DNA of 64,000 nucleotides from Seminavis robusta (taxonomy: Eukaryota > Bacillariophyta > Bacillariophyceae > Naviculales > Naviculaceae), in contig CAICTM010000216.1 of assembly GCA_903772945.1 (NCBI GenBank), positions 1 to 64,000 on the forward strand, in the 5' to 3' direction. Positions 10,533-20,558 of this stretch are shown here, in pieces. Below the pieces are notes generated by a model that saw only the letters and a list, made by a program, of their open reading frames with translations, ran no database searches and was not told the origin of the DNA. Positions within the stretch are counted from its first letter, which is position 1, and every line of letters begins with the position of its first letter. The position numbers and the translations under genes were made by a program.

Positions 10533-11720
10533 TCAACAAGATCCAAAGTAAAGCTGATAGCCCCGTTTACTTGCCCTTTCCTTTCTCGTTTGATATGAAC
10601 GGGGGTTTGATTGTTTGTTGAATTGGTTGAAGGCGGTCGACACCGACAACTCCACCTCGGATTGCCTGTAATTGACCTTCTCTCGCCCATAGACTTGCTG
10701 CCACCAGGCCTGTCCGGTTGAAGGAAACTTTGGTAGTACGGAGCTGCGTGTTTCTGCCGGCCCTTATCTCACCGAGGATTGATGCAATGACCTTGCTGGT
10801 AGTCGAGGCCTTCAATACTCTTAGATTGGCTCACTGGTTGAGTTGCGACCAGGTATGGCTCCAATCTAGCGGCACAGCTAGTTTGCTTTAGCAGTCAGAA
10901 CACTTTAATAAATTTAAAAAACAGGGAAGCAACGGAGCCTCTGCCGCCATGCATCTGACTGCTTGGTTGTGGAGAGCAACCTGCGGGAAAATAAATGGAG
11001 CAATCTAAGAGTTTCATCGCCGTTCAATTTACGTAGTCTCCGTGCCAAAAGCTTGACCATGGAGTGTACCGTTAGAGATATCCATGGACAGGGCTACTAG
11101 AATGTTAGAAGTCAGTACGAAACCGTAAAGCTCTCACGGGTAAAACCAAAGTAGCTGTTCCTACGTACGATATTGCCCTGTTAGAGAAATTTTCATTCAG
11201 TAGAAGAAGACCTGCCCCTGCGGGCAGGCTGCGCCGAGGGGCAGGATAGTTAAAAGAAGAGAAGAGGAGGAGGGGGGAGGAAGGGGTTCTTAGCGATTGA
11301 GGCAATGCCCTTCTGGCTTTGGATACAAGCCACCCATCCGTGCTCCCTGCACTGCATAGCCCTTTTGCTTCATGAAAGAGGAGCCTGTCATCCTGCCATT
11401 GCGGAGCCTTCTTCAAAAGTCCTGAGTAGCCGCTGCTCTTGATAGATGTACTAGTTAGTAGAGTAAAGGTACCGATCGGGAAAAAATGATAGGAGCGGCT
11501 TCCATCCAGCCAATGCATCGACCATGTGTGTTGTCAATCCGTGCACTGATTACCACTAGGGCTTTTGCGCAACAATAATGAGTACTTCCGGTCAAGTTTG
11601 TGGATCAAGTGGGCAAAAACTACTACCTGTATATGTCAGTAGGGTAGCGCTACATGCATGCGAAGCATGGCATGAGATACCCAAGCAGCAATGAGGTAGA
11701 GTGCACAGGCAACTATAGGG

Positions 11721-13086
11721 CTAAGACTTGTGGTATTCTGCAATGAGCGTTTGGAACAGCACACTGGCATAGGCATCCCAACACGCCAATCCAGGAACGT
11801 ATTTAAATGTCCGATAACGGCAGTGTGTCTTGTATATCTCAAGGAAGCGCTTGGTTGACATCAAATTGCCACCTAGAGACCTTTTGAGCTCCTGTAGTGT
11901 ATATTCCATGTCGAAATAACTCCATCTCTCAGCCAGGATCAGCATAGTGCAAGCTACATACCCTAATTCAGCATCAGTGGGCTCTTCGGTGCCACCAGAG
12001 TCGATGGAATCAGATGACTTTGCTTGGGCGTATTCAGATAGTAGTACAAAGTGGCTACCACCATTCTCCAGGTAGTGAATCCCTTGGTAAACCTTGGTCA
12101 TGAATGCTTCTTCTCTAAGCCTGTTTAATTCGTCTTCATCGTTATCGCAGCTGAACCTCTCCACATCACCAAAGACTTCACAGATGATGTGATAATCCAA
12201 GCATGGATTTGGTACAATTGTGGATGATGGTGCAATTGAGCCTTCTTTCGGCTCTGGTTATGACCTTGCTGTTGCATTGAAGCTGTTCATGCTGGAGTTT
12301 TAGCACTTTGCACCTAGTTTTGTGTCCTTCATTCCAGCTCTTTTTTTGACACTCAGCGCTGCAGTACCTTGCTGCATCACAGCCTGAGCATTTGAAAACA
12401 TCCTTGTTGTCAACTGCACATTCCCAACATTGGAGTTGTATGAGGTCAAACCCACGAGCAACGCCGCTGCATGCAAAAGCAGCTGAAATTTCTTCGGCCT
12501 GGTAGTTGTCTGCTATTTGTTCCATATGTTCGGGCATTGGTATTTCAGTAGTAAAACCATCCAAATTGAAACAAATTTATCAAAAGTTGTTTGGTACATC
12601 GGTGAATTGTGCACAGGATGATGTCCAGTGATTTGGAGAATGTGGGGAGCCCATTTTTGAAGCAAACAATCATGTGCCTGCTGCAAGGCTTTTGCGACAC
12701 AATCGTGTGTTGTTTTGAAACTGATAACCTCACTTTTATTCAATTCAATGTGCACATCATTTTGACTCTAACCAAATGCATCCATTAATTCCTTTGCAAG
12801 TTTCACAATGGCAATGCTAACTTGATGGTTTTGGACTTTATCAGAACTCTTCACCCCAAATGCCATCTTGGCAAATCCCGTAGCAGCCAAGCGATGCCAG
12901 ATGGAAGCCTGTTGTGATGCATCTCCTAAAGCGTTGGAATACCGCTTATAGACAAGATTGGCAGCAACTCCCTCTGTGTCCACCGTGCCTTTCTTTGAGT
13001 TTCTGGATGGTTTCATCAGGAAGAAATCTATAAAGATTGCTGGCTTTGATCCGTGGGATCTTTGACTTAATTCCGTTGGTGGCCAT
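11721..13086 (-). pseudogene. Decayed MYND zinc-finger gene
   Basis: The translation pieces line up in order with the intact MYND protein at 61330-62850. They run from an N-terminal match (…IKASNLYRFLPDETIQ… from the ATG at 13086), through L-A-A-T-G-F-A-K-M-A-F-G and the TGHHPVHNS region, to the MYND finger (12178-12564). The finger has its ligands, CWEC…FKCSGC…YCSAEC…H-x3-C. A C-terminal part (11721-12200) ends in A-E-Y-H-K-S. The frame changes near 12990, 12570 and 12235, and an in-frame TAG lies at 12768-12770. Some breaks could be unrecognised introns, but the intact relative has none. A dead host gene is the best reading. Confidence 0.75.
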
Positions 13087-13307
13087 GTTTTTTGGATTTC
13101 AGGAGGGTATCTATCTTGATAACTTCCCTACTCTCTACATGTAGCTCCAATCTCCAATCTTTGTTGGTGGAGAGTTGCGGTGGCACAAGCGTTCTCCACT
13201 CTCCGCTCACCGAAAAACCAGAAGAACAAGCAGCCGGAGGCTGATGCCCTCAACTGTCAAAAAGAGATTTGATTCCGGAATCAAATCCTTAACATCTTTG
13301 GTCAACT

Positions 13308-13564
13308 GGACACACTAGCACGTCTCAATAGCCAGCCAGTACAGGTCCAGAGTACTGTGTCCAACAGAACACACAATATCAATCCCTATCCTTAACAAGG
13401 AAAATGTCCCTTATGTCTTTGGCAAAACCTACACCGTGTTTATCTGGACACACTAGCGAGTCTGCATAGGCAGCCAGTACCGGTACCCATGTGTAGAAAC
13501 TACTGTGTCCAACAGAACACACAATATTAATCCCTATCCTTAACGAAGCAAGTGTCCCTTATGT
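13308..13564. repeat. Direct repeat, two units of about 110-120 bp
   Basis: Units 13308-13416 and 13446-13564 both run from GGACACACTAGC through CAGCCAGTAC and TGTCCAACAGAACACACAAT to TCCCTTATGT. They differ by point changes and a short insertion. No coding potential is seen. Confidence 0.8.
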
Positions 13565-13582
13565 GACGAAAACAGCTGCAAC

Positions 13583-13609
13583 AAACACACACACACACAC
13601 ACACACACA
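13583..13609. repeat. (CA)n microsatellite
   Basis: This is an uninterrupted CA dinucleotide run of about 12 units. Confidence 0.9.
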
Positions 13610-13751
13610 TACAGCGATAAAAGTGTGAAAGACCCTCAGTCCGTTGAGGGCAAAAATATTGGAAATGGTTCCACCGGTACCGGTGTACCGGTACCGGGAC
13701 ACCGGCACCGCATATCGTATCTCAGTAAATTATATTTAGAATACTCACTTT

Positions 13752-13778
13752 TTGCTGGAAGGTCTTACCATTGATGAA
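13752..13778 (+). repeat. Left terminal inverted repeat
   Basis: It begins TTGCTGGAAGGT and ends TACCATTGATGAA. It matches the complement of 19128-19154 at 24 of 27 positions. Confidence 0.8.
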
Positions 13779-13862
13779 AAAATGTCATTCACGCTGAAAA
13801 GTGATTAAAATTTTAAGTCGTGTTATCAATACCGTTTTCCTAGTCCCGGTTTTTCTAATCCC

Positions 13863-14020
13863 GTGATGAATCGGTGATGAAAATCTGGGTCACGGGTGAT
13901 GAATTGGCGACGACCCGTGATGAAAAGTGTTGAAAAGTGTTGAAAATGTGATGAATGGTGATGAATGGTGATGAATCCGTGATGAATCCATGATGAAAGG
14001 GTGATGAATGGGTGATGGAC
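13863..14020 (+). repeat. Left subterminal TGATGAA array
   Basis: About ten TGATGAA units are spaced 8-25 bp apart (for example GTGATGAATGG), all in one orientation. It ends with GGGTGATGGAC and an AACAAAACTGAGT tail shared with the right array. Such iterated motifs near transposon ends commonly bind transposase; that role is inferred here. Confidence 0.75.
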
Positions 14021-14089
14021 AATACTGAAACAAAACTGAGTAGTCTTCAAGTTCTATTCATCAACTCATTGTCTACACTTTGTTAGTTG

Positions 14090-15105
14090 CTAGTAGTAAG
14101 GATCGAACAGCATGAATTTGTCGTGCTCCAAATGGTAGCAAACCACGGCACAACAAGCTTCGAATGCGACCTTGTGGTTGGCTACACCATGATGCCATTT
14201 CTTTGTCAAACAATCATAGCACTTCAATGATTCGTTGAAGGATTCGTGGCGTGCTAAAACTCTATCTTTCCACTCCTTGATCTCCTCTGGATCAAAAGGG
14301 TTTCGCATACTGATGAGTTCTCCCTCGCCAAGATAGCCCTTGTCTGCAATGATTCTCTTGCCTGGAACAAATCATGAAACTTTTTCTTAAGCTTCTTGCG
14401 AAACGTAGAAAGATCGTTGTACCTTCCTGGCGGGAGAGGCCCATAGACCCATGCAAGCTTTGGCTTGTCAATGCAAAGCAAAATCTCATAATTGAGACCG
14501 GGCTTGCCTCCAAACTTCCAAGCTGACCAAATAGTTGAAAAAGGTCTAGGTTCGGTCATGGGGCACATGGTGCAATCGAGAGAGAATGGCATCATGAGAG
14601 GGCTGTTGACATGATCCTCGAGCCTTCCTGTTTTCAAAATCAGAAGACTTTGAATTTTTCCTGCCCATCTCTTGGCAATCTTGCTCACGTGGCTTGCTTT
14701 TTTTAGGCCAAAGAATAGACCCAAATCCGTAAAGTCTTCACCCTTCCAAAGGAATCGAAGCCCAATCAAGAGGTTTCGAGGTTGCTTCTTGTCATGTTTC
14801 GTAAGACGGTAGCGAAAACTGACTTGGTTCGACATACAAAGATCTTTCCACATTTCCTGACAAACGACTGGCAATGCTCCATACACTTTGGAAAACCTTT
14901 CAATAGCACAATGTGGTTTGTATCTATCAGGCTTGCTGAATCCTGCTTTTTCGAGGCCCAATTCCAAAAACTGAGTCTCCGTAACCAAATCATTGTCATC
15001 GGTCATGGTGAGTGTTGAAAACATAGTGGTCGTGGGATGGTTATTGTAAAAAGCAAGAGCAAAGCAAGAAATGCGCCAAAATGACCAGAAAAGGATCTTG
15101 GCCAT
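14090..15105 (-). pseudogene. DDE transposase of the element (one frame break)
   Basis: The start is at 15105. A helical N-terminal half is followed by a catalytic core: first Asp in S-L-D-C-T-M, the G-G-K-P-G-L-N-Y-E-I strand, and second Asp in G-R-Y-N-D with the preceding P-L-P-P-G. The C-terminal part has A-D-K-G-Y-L-G-E-G-E, then A-R-H-E-S-F-N-E-S-L-K with the likely catalytic Glu, and a tail H-K-V-A-F-E-A. The core shifts frame once near 14365, between F-H-D-L and R-I-I-A-D-K-G-Y, with no plausible intron. The copy therefore looks inactive unless the shift is a sequence error. The pattern is a Harbinger-like DDE fold; superfamily is not certain. Confidence 0.75.
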
Positions 15106-15338
15106 GACGTTTGCATTCCGATAGCCGGCTCTGTCGGTGTTCTAAGTACAGAAAGTAGTTGCTTGCTCTTGTATAAATGATATGAATAAATAATAAGTTT
15201 GAGTATTTAAAGGACACGTTAGGTGCCAACTCTCCACCTACCGGCCATGAATTTGAACCAACCTTTATCACAAAAATCTGACGCCAAAGAACATTTCCGG
15301 TCTGGATTCATGCATTTTGTTTGAAGCATTCATCCATC

Positions 15339-17825
15339 ATGCCATCATTATCCGACGAAACCAAAGCAAAACTATTCAAGGACATCGAAGAAAACAAGTC
15401 GTCTACCTGTGACGATATTGTTAAGCTTCGTCCTGAGTTGTACGGCGGCCAGTTTCGGAGCCCAACGAGGAACAGGTACCACTATCTGCAGCGTATGAAA
15501 AAGGAGAAACCACAAGACTACTACAAGCAGTACGCAAGCACAGAACACACCACACGTTTCCGACCAACAAAAGAAGAAGCGCCCAACTAGAGTATTGGAT
15601 CCTACTGAAGACAGTCCTTCAAAGCTGCAGTCTTTGTGGGGCACAGAAGCTGACACCGACACCGGCAAGTTTGGCGAAGAAGACGAGCCAACCAGGAGAT
15701 TCAAGATCAACGTGTTACCCGTCAGCACAGCAAGAAAAGCAGACGAAGAAGAAGAAGTCACCGCAGCACAAGAAGAGATCCCCAAGTCGTCGCATCCCTC
15801 CACCAATCAAGCGTTCCACCAACAAGAAGATGACTGAACAAACTGGTCCAACTGGCACACCAGTCCGCAAGAACAAGCCGAAAATTCCGGTGGGTATGAA
15901 GTCTCCTGCTGCAGCCATCTCGTCCAATCTCTTCACAAGCTTTGATGATGCGTATGAGCAGACTGACTATCAGGTCTCATTGAACACCGACTATCCAGAG
16001 AGCCACGGTGAGGGTATCATTGCGCAAAAAATCCAAGACAGCATCTACGTATCAACACCTTCTGGCACTGCTGTTGCTCATAAGCTCAAGATCAACGTCA
16101 TGAATCTGCTCGATTTGAATGATTATACCAATTTCAATGGCTGGTTAGTGTTGAATGGACAGGCCTTCCTTCTAACAAAGCCAACTGTGCCTCACTACTT
16201 TTTGAATCATCATGATGAAGTCTTTGCCGTGGAACAGAAACCTTGTGTGCCAACAAAGACATCTCATGCTTGTGGGCAACTGCTGTTGCTGGTGATCCTT
16301 CGAGGCACATCACGTCCATTCTTATTGATTTCCGCTCGCAGAACATTGCCTGTACCAGCGACATGATCAGTGCTCAGCCGATGGCTCCGACAAAAGACCA
16401 GAGAGTCCAATTCAGACTCCGAGAAGTCAGCGTCTCTACGAAGCAACCTGGTGGTGGTCCTCTCATGACACAGCTCCATATCCCTGGCTTCTTTGATCTC
16501 CGCGTTGTCGAAGAAAGGCCAAGAATGCTGAATGCAATGGAGGAAGAAGAACACACTCTTGCAAATGCTTTTGCTGGATGCAGCATCAAGAGAGTACCAG
16601 TTGTGCCGAGCAAACAGACAAGAGTCCAAGCTACTATGAACGGATACAGTGGCTTGGGAGCAAGCAGTGGCACTCAGCCCCCCCCGCAGCAGCAGCAGTT
16701 TGCTCAGCAGCAGCAGCAGCTTGCTCAACAGCAGCAGCTTGCTCAGCAGCTTGCTCAACAGCAGCAACAGCTTACGGAGCAGAAAGCTCGGCAGAGAGCT
16801 GAGCAGTTGAAGGTGAGTCTGTGGGTTGTTAGCTTTGGCCAGTGCTGGACAACAATGAGAAATGCATAAGAAGAGCTTCAAAGAGGTAAAGATGTGTGCG
16901 GGCTGATGCCTGCAGCACAATCTTTTTATGTTCTGTCTCCATCTGCCCACGCACTTCTTTATCTCTTTGGAGCTCTTCTTTTGCATTTCTCATTGTTGTC
17001 CACCACTGCTTAACCAATTGTATTCAAACTTTCAACTCACAGACTTGCTTCCTCCATACTCTCAGGCACAGCAACGTTTGAAACAACAGTACCGTCAAGA
17101 GCAAGAACAGCTGCAGCAGCAGATGCAGCAACAGTATCTCCAAGAGCAGCAGCAGATGCAGGAACAGATGAAGCAAGACATGTACAAGGCGATGCAAGAG
17201 GAACGCAATAGGATGCAGCAGCAGATGCAGCAGTGGATGACTGTTCAGCCTGGTGGATCTGAGGGTGGGGGCAGTGCCATTACTGGAAGCACTGCGACCT
17301 CCGTAATGAGAGGTGGCCCTCCTCAAACCAACACTACAAACGAGTTTATTGTTGTTGAGGCCCTCATCAGTGCCTCTTGGATCGTCTTCTTCTCAAGGCT
17401 CGAATGTCGATTTCGAATTCCATACACCCACGGCAGATGGAACAGCAGGAGCAGAAAGTGTGTACACTTTCCTCACGGATGACAACAACATCGAAAACGT
17501 CGAGAAGGAACGTCTCAAGCTGTTCAAGCCGACAGTGCATTCTGCCACTAGTGCTCGAGTCCAGTCTCGTGTAAACATGTCAAGCTTAAAGCGACAGGCA
17601 ACAATTGATAAGAAGAGAGCTTTTGCAGCAAAGATGAATCAGAAAGTCGTCGATGATGCTGACTTGACACACACCAAAGGCGGTTCTGGTGACACGTTTA
17701 CGAGAATCGATCAGCTCATTGATGATCTGAACAATGACATCAATCACAGCATCCACACTGTCAGCTCTGGAGCTTTTACTGATGAACAAGACGGGTTTTA
17801 TGATAGCAGCACAGTCGAAGCCTGA
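15339..17825 (+). CDS. Accessory gene of the transposon: Gln-rich coiled-coil protein
   Basis: It starts with MPSLSDETKAKLFKDI, a module resembling those in the element's other accessory gene. A basic Lys/Ser/Pro linker follows, then an unrecognised middle domain at about 15870-16560 (…NLFTSFDDAYEQTDYQ…). A Gln-rich coiled coil is split by one clear GT-AG intron (16813-17065), and the tail holds S-L-K-R-Q-A-T-I-D-K-K-R-A-F-A-A-K-M. The open frame changes near 15.57, 15.75, 16.23 and 17.34 kb. Some changes could be further introns, others decay, so no full-length product can be given. Divergent orientation from the transposase (starts 234 bp apart) suggests a shared promoter. Confidence 0.55.
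16813..17065 (+). other. Intron in the accessory gene, with a long hairpin
   Basis: The donor is AG|GTGAGT and the acceptor CTCAG; removal joins the Gln-rich frame as A-E-Q-L-K|A-Q-Q-R-L-K. Inside, 16841-16908 and 16942-17007 are near-perfect inverted copies (for example GGACAACAATGAGAAATGCA) around a loop of about 33 bp. Confidence 0.75.
16841..17007. repeat. Fold-back inverted repeat inside the intron
   Basis: The arms of about 65 bp differ at only a few positions. This could be a fold-back MITE nested in the transposon's intron, or a hairpin-forming intron. Confidence 0.75.
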
Positions 17826-17987
17826 ACAACCAGCCAGACCAGTAGAGTATTGTGGTATTGGTGGCAACAAATAAGAAGAAGACAAGCAAAACAAACGAGG
17901 AAAATAGTATAACAGAAAAAATAAAAGTAGTAACAGTTTGGTTAATGTAAAAGCTGCAATCCTATCCTATGCCGCCGTATCTTTCAT

Positions 17988-18894
17988 CTAGACAACTGCT
18001 GTAGTTTTCGTACGCTTAGGTTCATTGCCAACAACATCAAATTGAACATCAGGTGGAGGTTTGATCCTAAATCGCTTTTTTGACATGCGAACATCCACTT
18101 TGCCCCTTTTGTCAATCTCTTGATAAAGATGTTTGCGAAAAACTTTGAGATCGAACTCCTTGTAGCAGTGTCTCGACTGACGAAGCTTCTTGGCCGAGAT
18201 TTTCTTTCCAGTATCACGGTCGATCACCAAATGTTTTCCAGTATCAACATCTTCTTTCAGCTTTTTCGGGCAGATTGTTCTGTGCCAAGGCCTCTGTGTT
18301 GTGGGTGCATTGTCCTCCCACCTTTGGTGGATGATTGCAATGTCATGACCGTATGCTTCACAGTCCACGGCCATCCTTTCAAAATCTGCAAGGATCGATT
18401 TAATCATGGTCTCCAAATACCCTGTAAAATTGCTGAGTGCGTACTGCTGATATTCAAGTCTGCTCGCATGGACATCACTTGGATCCATGGAATCATTGAC
18501 TTTTCCAGAGATGACATCAGCTCTGAGCTGTTCTCTGGCTGGACTGTTCTTCCATTTTGGCGACTTGCTGTTGGGGTTGTTGCAAGAAGTTATCAATGAC
18601 TTGGTGTTTCGGCTGAACTGCTGCCATGGCCACTGATTGTACTGTGGCATGCTGTCATAGAGCTCTCGAAGGTTCGTTTCGGCTGTGATGTTCTTGATCA
18701 AGATGTTGGCTCTGAGCATAGCTTTTGTCTTCGATTTCTTCCACTGAACACCCATGGCACACTCAACAAGACTGTCCGAGGCATCCACAGTGTTGTTGTT
18801 GGTGTTGTTGGTGTTTGTTGGTGTTGTTGGTGTTGTTGGTGTTGTTGGTGTTGCTGTTAGAAGCACCATCGGTCTCCATTTCATGTGTTGACAT
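17988..18894 (-). CDS. Accessory gene of the transposon: triple Trp-module protein
   Basis: About 300 residues follow a low-complexity Asn/Thr start. The product holds three tandem modules at about 18749-18585, 18560-18390 and 18293-18117. They open with QWKKSKTKAMLRANI, KWKNSPAREQLRADV and PWHRTICPKKLKEDV, each followed about 20-30 residues later by Y-x2-[WYF]…F. The shape (Trp-led helix bundle) is like Myb/SANT-type DNA binding, inferred only. A natural start M-S-T-H-E-M-E-T-D-G at 18894 is out of frame with the body by one base, and the slip lies within the GTT repeat near 18811. A start at 18884 reads through in frame but codes odd sequence. The C-terminus is basic. Confidence 0.6.
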
Positions 18895-19008
18895 GGTGAT
18901 GAATCCGTGATGAATTCGTGATGAATTGGAGTTGACCCGTGATGAATGGTGTTGAATGTGATGAATGGCGATGAATTGTGATGACGGGTGATGAATGGGT
19001 GATGAACA
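18895..19008 (+). repeat. Right subterminal TGATGAA array
   Basis: About seven TGATGAA units lie in the same orientation as the left array and share its order of variants. It ends in the same AACAAAACTGAGT. It lies directly upstream of the minus-strand accessory gene, so it may also act as that gene's control region. Confidence 0.75.
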
Positions 19009-19127
19009 AAACTGAGTCCCGTGTTCAATTGGCGATCACTCCAAATTGCGGTTGAAACGCCAGCCCGGCAAAACAGCATGACGTCACTCAGCACGTGTTT
19101 TATTCTGATGAGTCGGCCCATGCGGGA

Positions 19128-19154
19128 TTCATCAATGGTACCACCTTCCTGCAA
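19128..19154 (-). repeat. Right terminal inverted repeat
   Basis: Read on the minus strand it begins TTGCAGGAAGGT and ends TACCATTGATGAA, matching the left end at 24 of 27 positions. Confidence 0.8.
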
Positions 19155-19432
19155 TTGATAAATACCCGACCAGTACCGTATGGTACCACCACGAAAACAA
19201 AAACAAAGATGAGAATGTCATTTTAGGGTTAAACGTTTCAAACGCGAGAAAATTTTGCTGCCAGGCCGGTCTCGAATTTACGAACTCACTCTTGCCAAAG
19301 GAATTAATTCAACAAAGCTACCCAACCAAGACCTGAGGGACAATGGTCATTGTCTTGTTTCCTGAAACAGGCAAGCACAACTCCTTTCATACAGTCGATA
19401 GAATCGCCCAACAAACAAACCAACAATTAACA

Positions 19433-20525
19433 ATGAAGACGAGACGCAATATCTCCGTTGCAAGCAACAAGAAGAAGAAGCGGGAATCTCTCCCACAGAA
19501 CAATCCACGCAAGCGACCGATGCTATTACCGGTAGCAGCAGCAGCTTCCGTTCTCTGGACGAGTTCAGTTTCGGCTCAGAGTTGTGATTTCAACAATGAC
19601 AAGTGTCCCTATCAATTTGACGGAGAATGCGATGCGAATGTCTATTGTTCGGCCAATTCCGACTGTTTCGACTGCGATCCCTGCGCCGGATTCAATCTCG
19701 ACTGTGGGCTCTGTACTGCAGCGGGATGCATGTGGTGTCCCTACGATGCCAGTTGTCTGTCCGCGGCCGTGGGAGAATCTGTTTGGGATTTGCATCCACA
19801 GCGACAACCGGGATGTCGCTCTGCCAGCGATTGGCAAGCCGATTGTACCGTCAATCCCGACAATGTCTTTACGGATCCTCTCTACTCGTCCATGCAATGG
19901 ATTTTTTCGCTGATTCGAGTGGAAGAAGTATGGAGACAAGGGATTACCGGTGCGGGGATTCATGTTCGTGGTAAGTGTCCTGCAAATATGTATAGTGAAG
20001 AGGATTGGATTGAGTGACAACAATCTTCTTGCCAATCTTTCTCACTTCTTTCGCTGGCTCACATCTTTCCCAACTATTCTTCACACATACATGTAGTCAA
20101 CGACGATGGCGTCGATGCTACCCATCCGGAATTTGTGGATCATTTTGATGTGGCCAATAGTTGCGAAATCTATCTACCGCGTGAAAACGTCGCCGACGAC
20201 AATCACGGAACCGCCTGTGCCAGTATCATTGCCGGGGCCCAGGACAATGGAGTCTGTGCCGTGGGAATTGCACCCGATGCCACCCTCAGTGCCTGCAATG
20301 CCTTTGCCGATCCCAACTTTAGCGGATTGGAAGATGCCTCCAATCTCTTCATGACGCATTTAGAGGTCGTGGACATCATCAGCAATAGTTGGGGTAGGTT
20401 TTTGTTGTTGTTGCTCTGCTACAGTTTGGGGTCTTTGTCGACCAACCAACAAAACGAGTGCTCACACCTTGGTTTTTTGTCTTTTTTTCGAAATCCGCCT
20501 TCTCTACCGATTTATTCACACGACA

Positions 20526-20558
<33 letters not shown>

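Larger units (their letters stand above)
9220..11720. other. Gene-poor region with repeats and a short coding relic
   Basis: No intact gene is seen. A short Lys/Pro-rich then acidic open stretch (9712-9872) looks like a fragment. Clusters of ACCGGT/GGTACC lie at about 10435-10472, and a (GAATC)n microsatellite lies at 10501-10532. A dispersed-repeat copy (11375-11490) matches 1618-1740. Confidence 0.5.
13087..13751. other. Repeat-rich flank of the transposon
   Basis: It contains a duplicated unit (13308-13564), a (CA)n tract (about 13583-13609) and a cluster of ACCGGT/GGTACC palindromes at about 13672-13705. No gene is seen. Confidence 0.6.
13752..19154. mobile_element. 5.4-kb DNA transposon with TIRs, DDE transposase and two accessory genes
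   Basis: Inverted ends of 27 bp (13752-13778 and 19128-19154) match at 24 positions; both share GGAAGGT…TACCATTGATGAA. Just inside lie two same-direction TGATGAA arrays. Between them are a minus-strand DDE transposase, a plus-strand Gln-rich protein gene and a minus-strand gene with three repeated Trp modules. The arrangement (transposase plus a Trp/Myb-like DNA-binding partner) recalls PIF/Harbinger-type elements. I see no clear target-site duplication, so the superfamily is left open. No polymerase, reverse transcriptase or capsid genes are present. Reading-frame damage in the transposase and the plus-strand gene suggests this copy no longer moves by itself. Confidence 0.75.

Noticed and set aside
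10253-10690. 145-codon open frame on the minus strand
   Set aside because: Its middle is a translated (GAATC)n microsatellite and GGTACC tract.
16264-16986. 240-codon Leu-rich open frame on the minus strand
   Set aside because: It is the antisense of the Gln-repeat region and intron of the transposon accessory gene.
13752-19154. Reading the same-direction TGATGAA arrays as long terminal repeats
   Set aside because: They lie inside inverted tips, there is no reverse transcriptase or integrase, and the transposase is of DDE cut-and-paste type.
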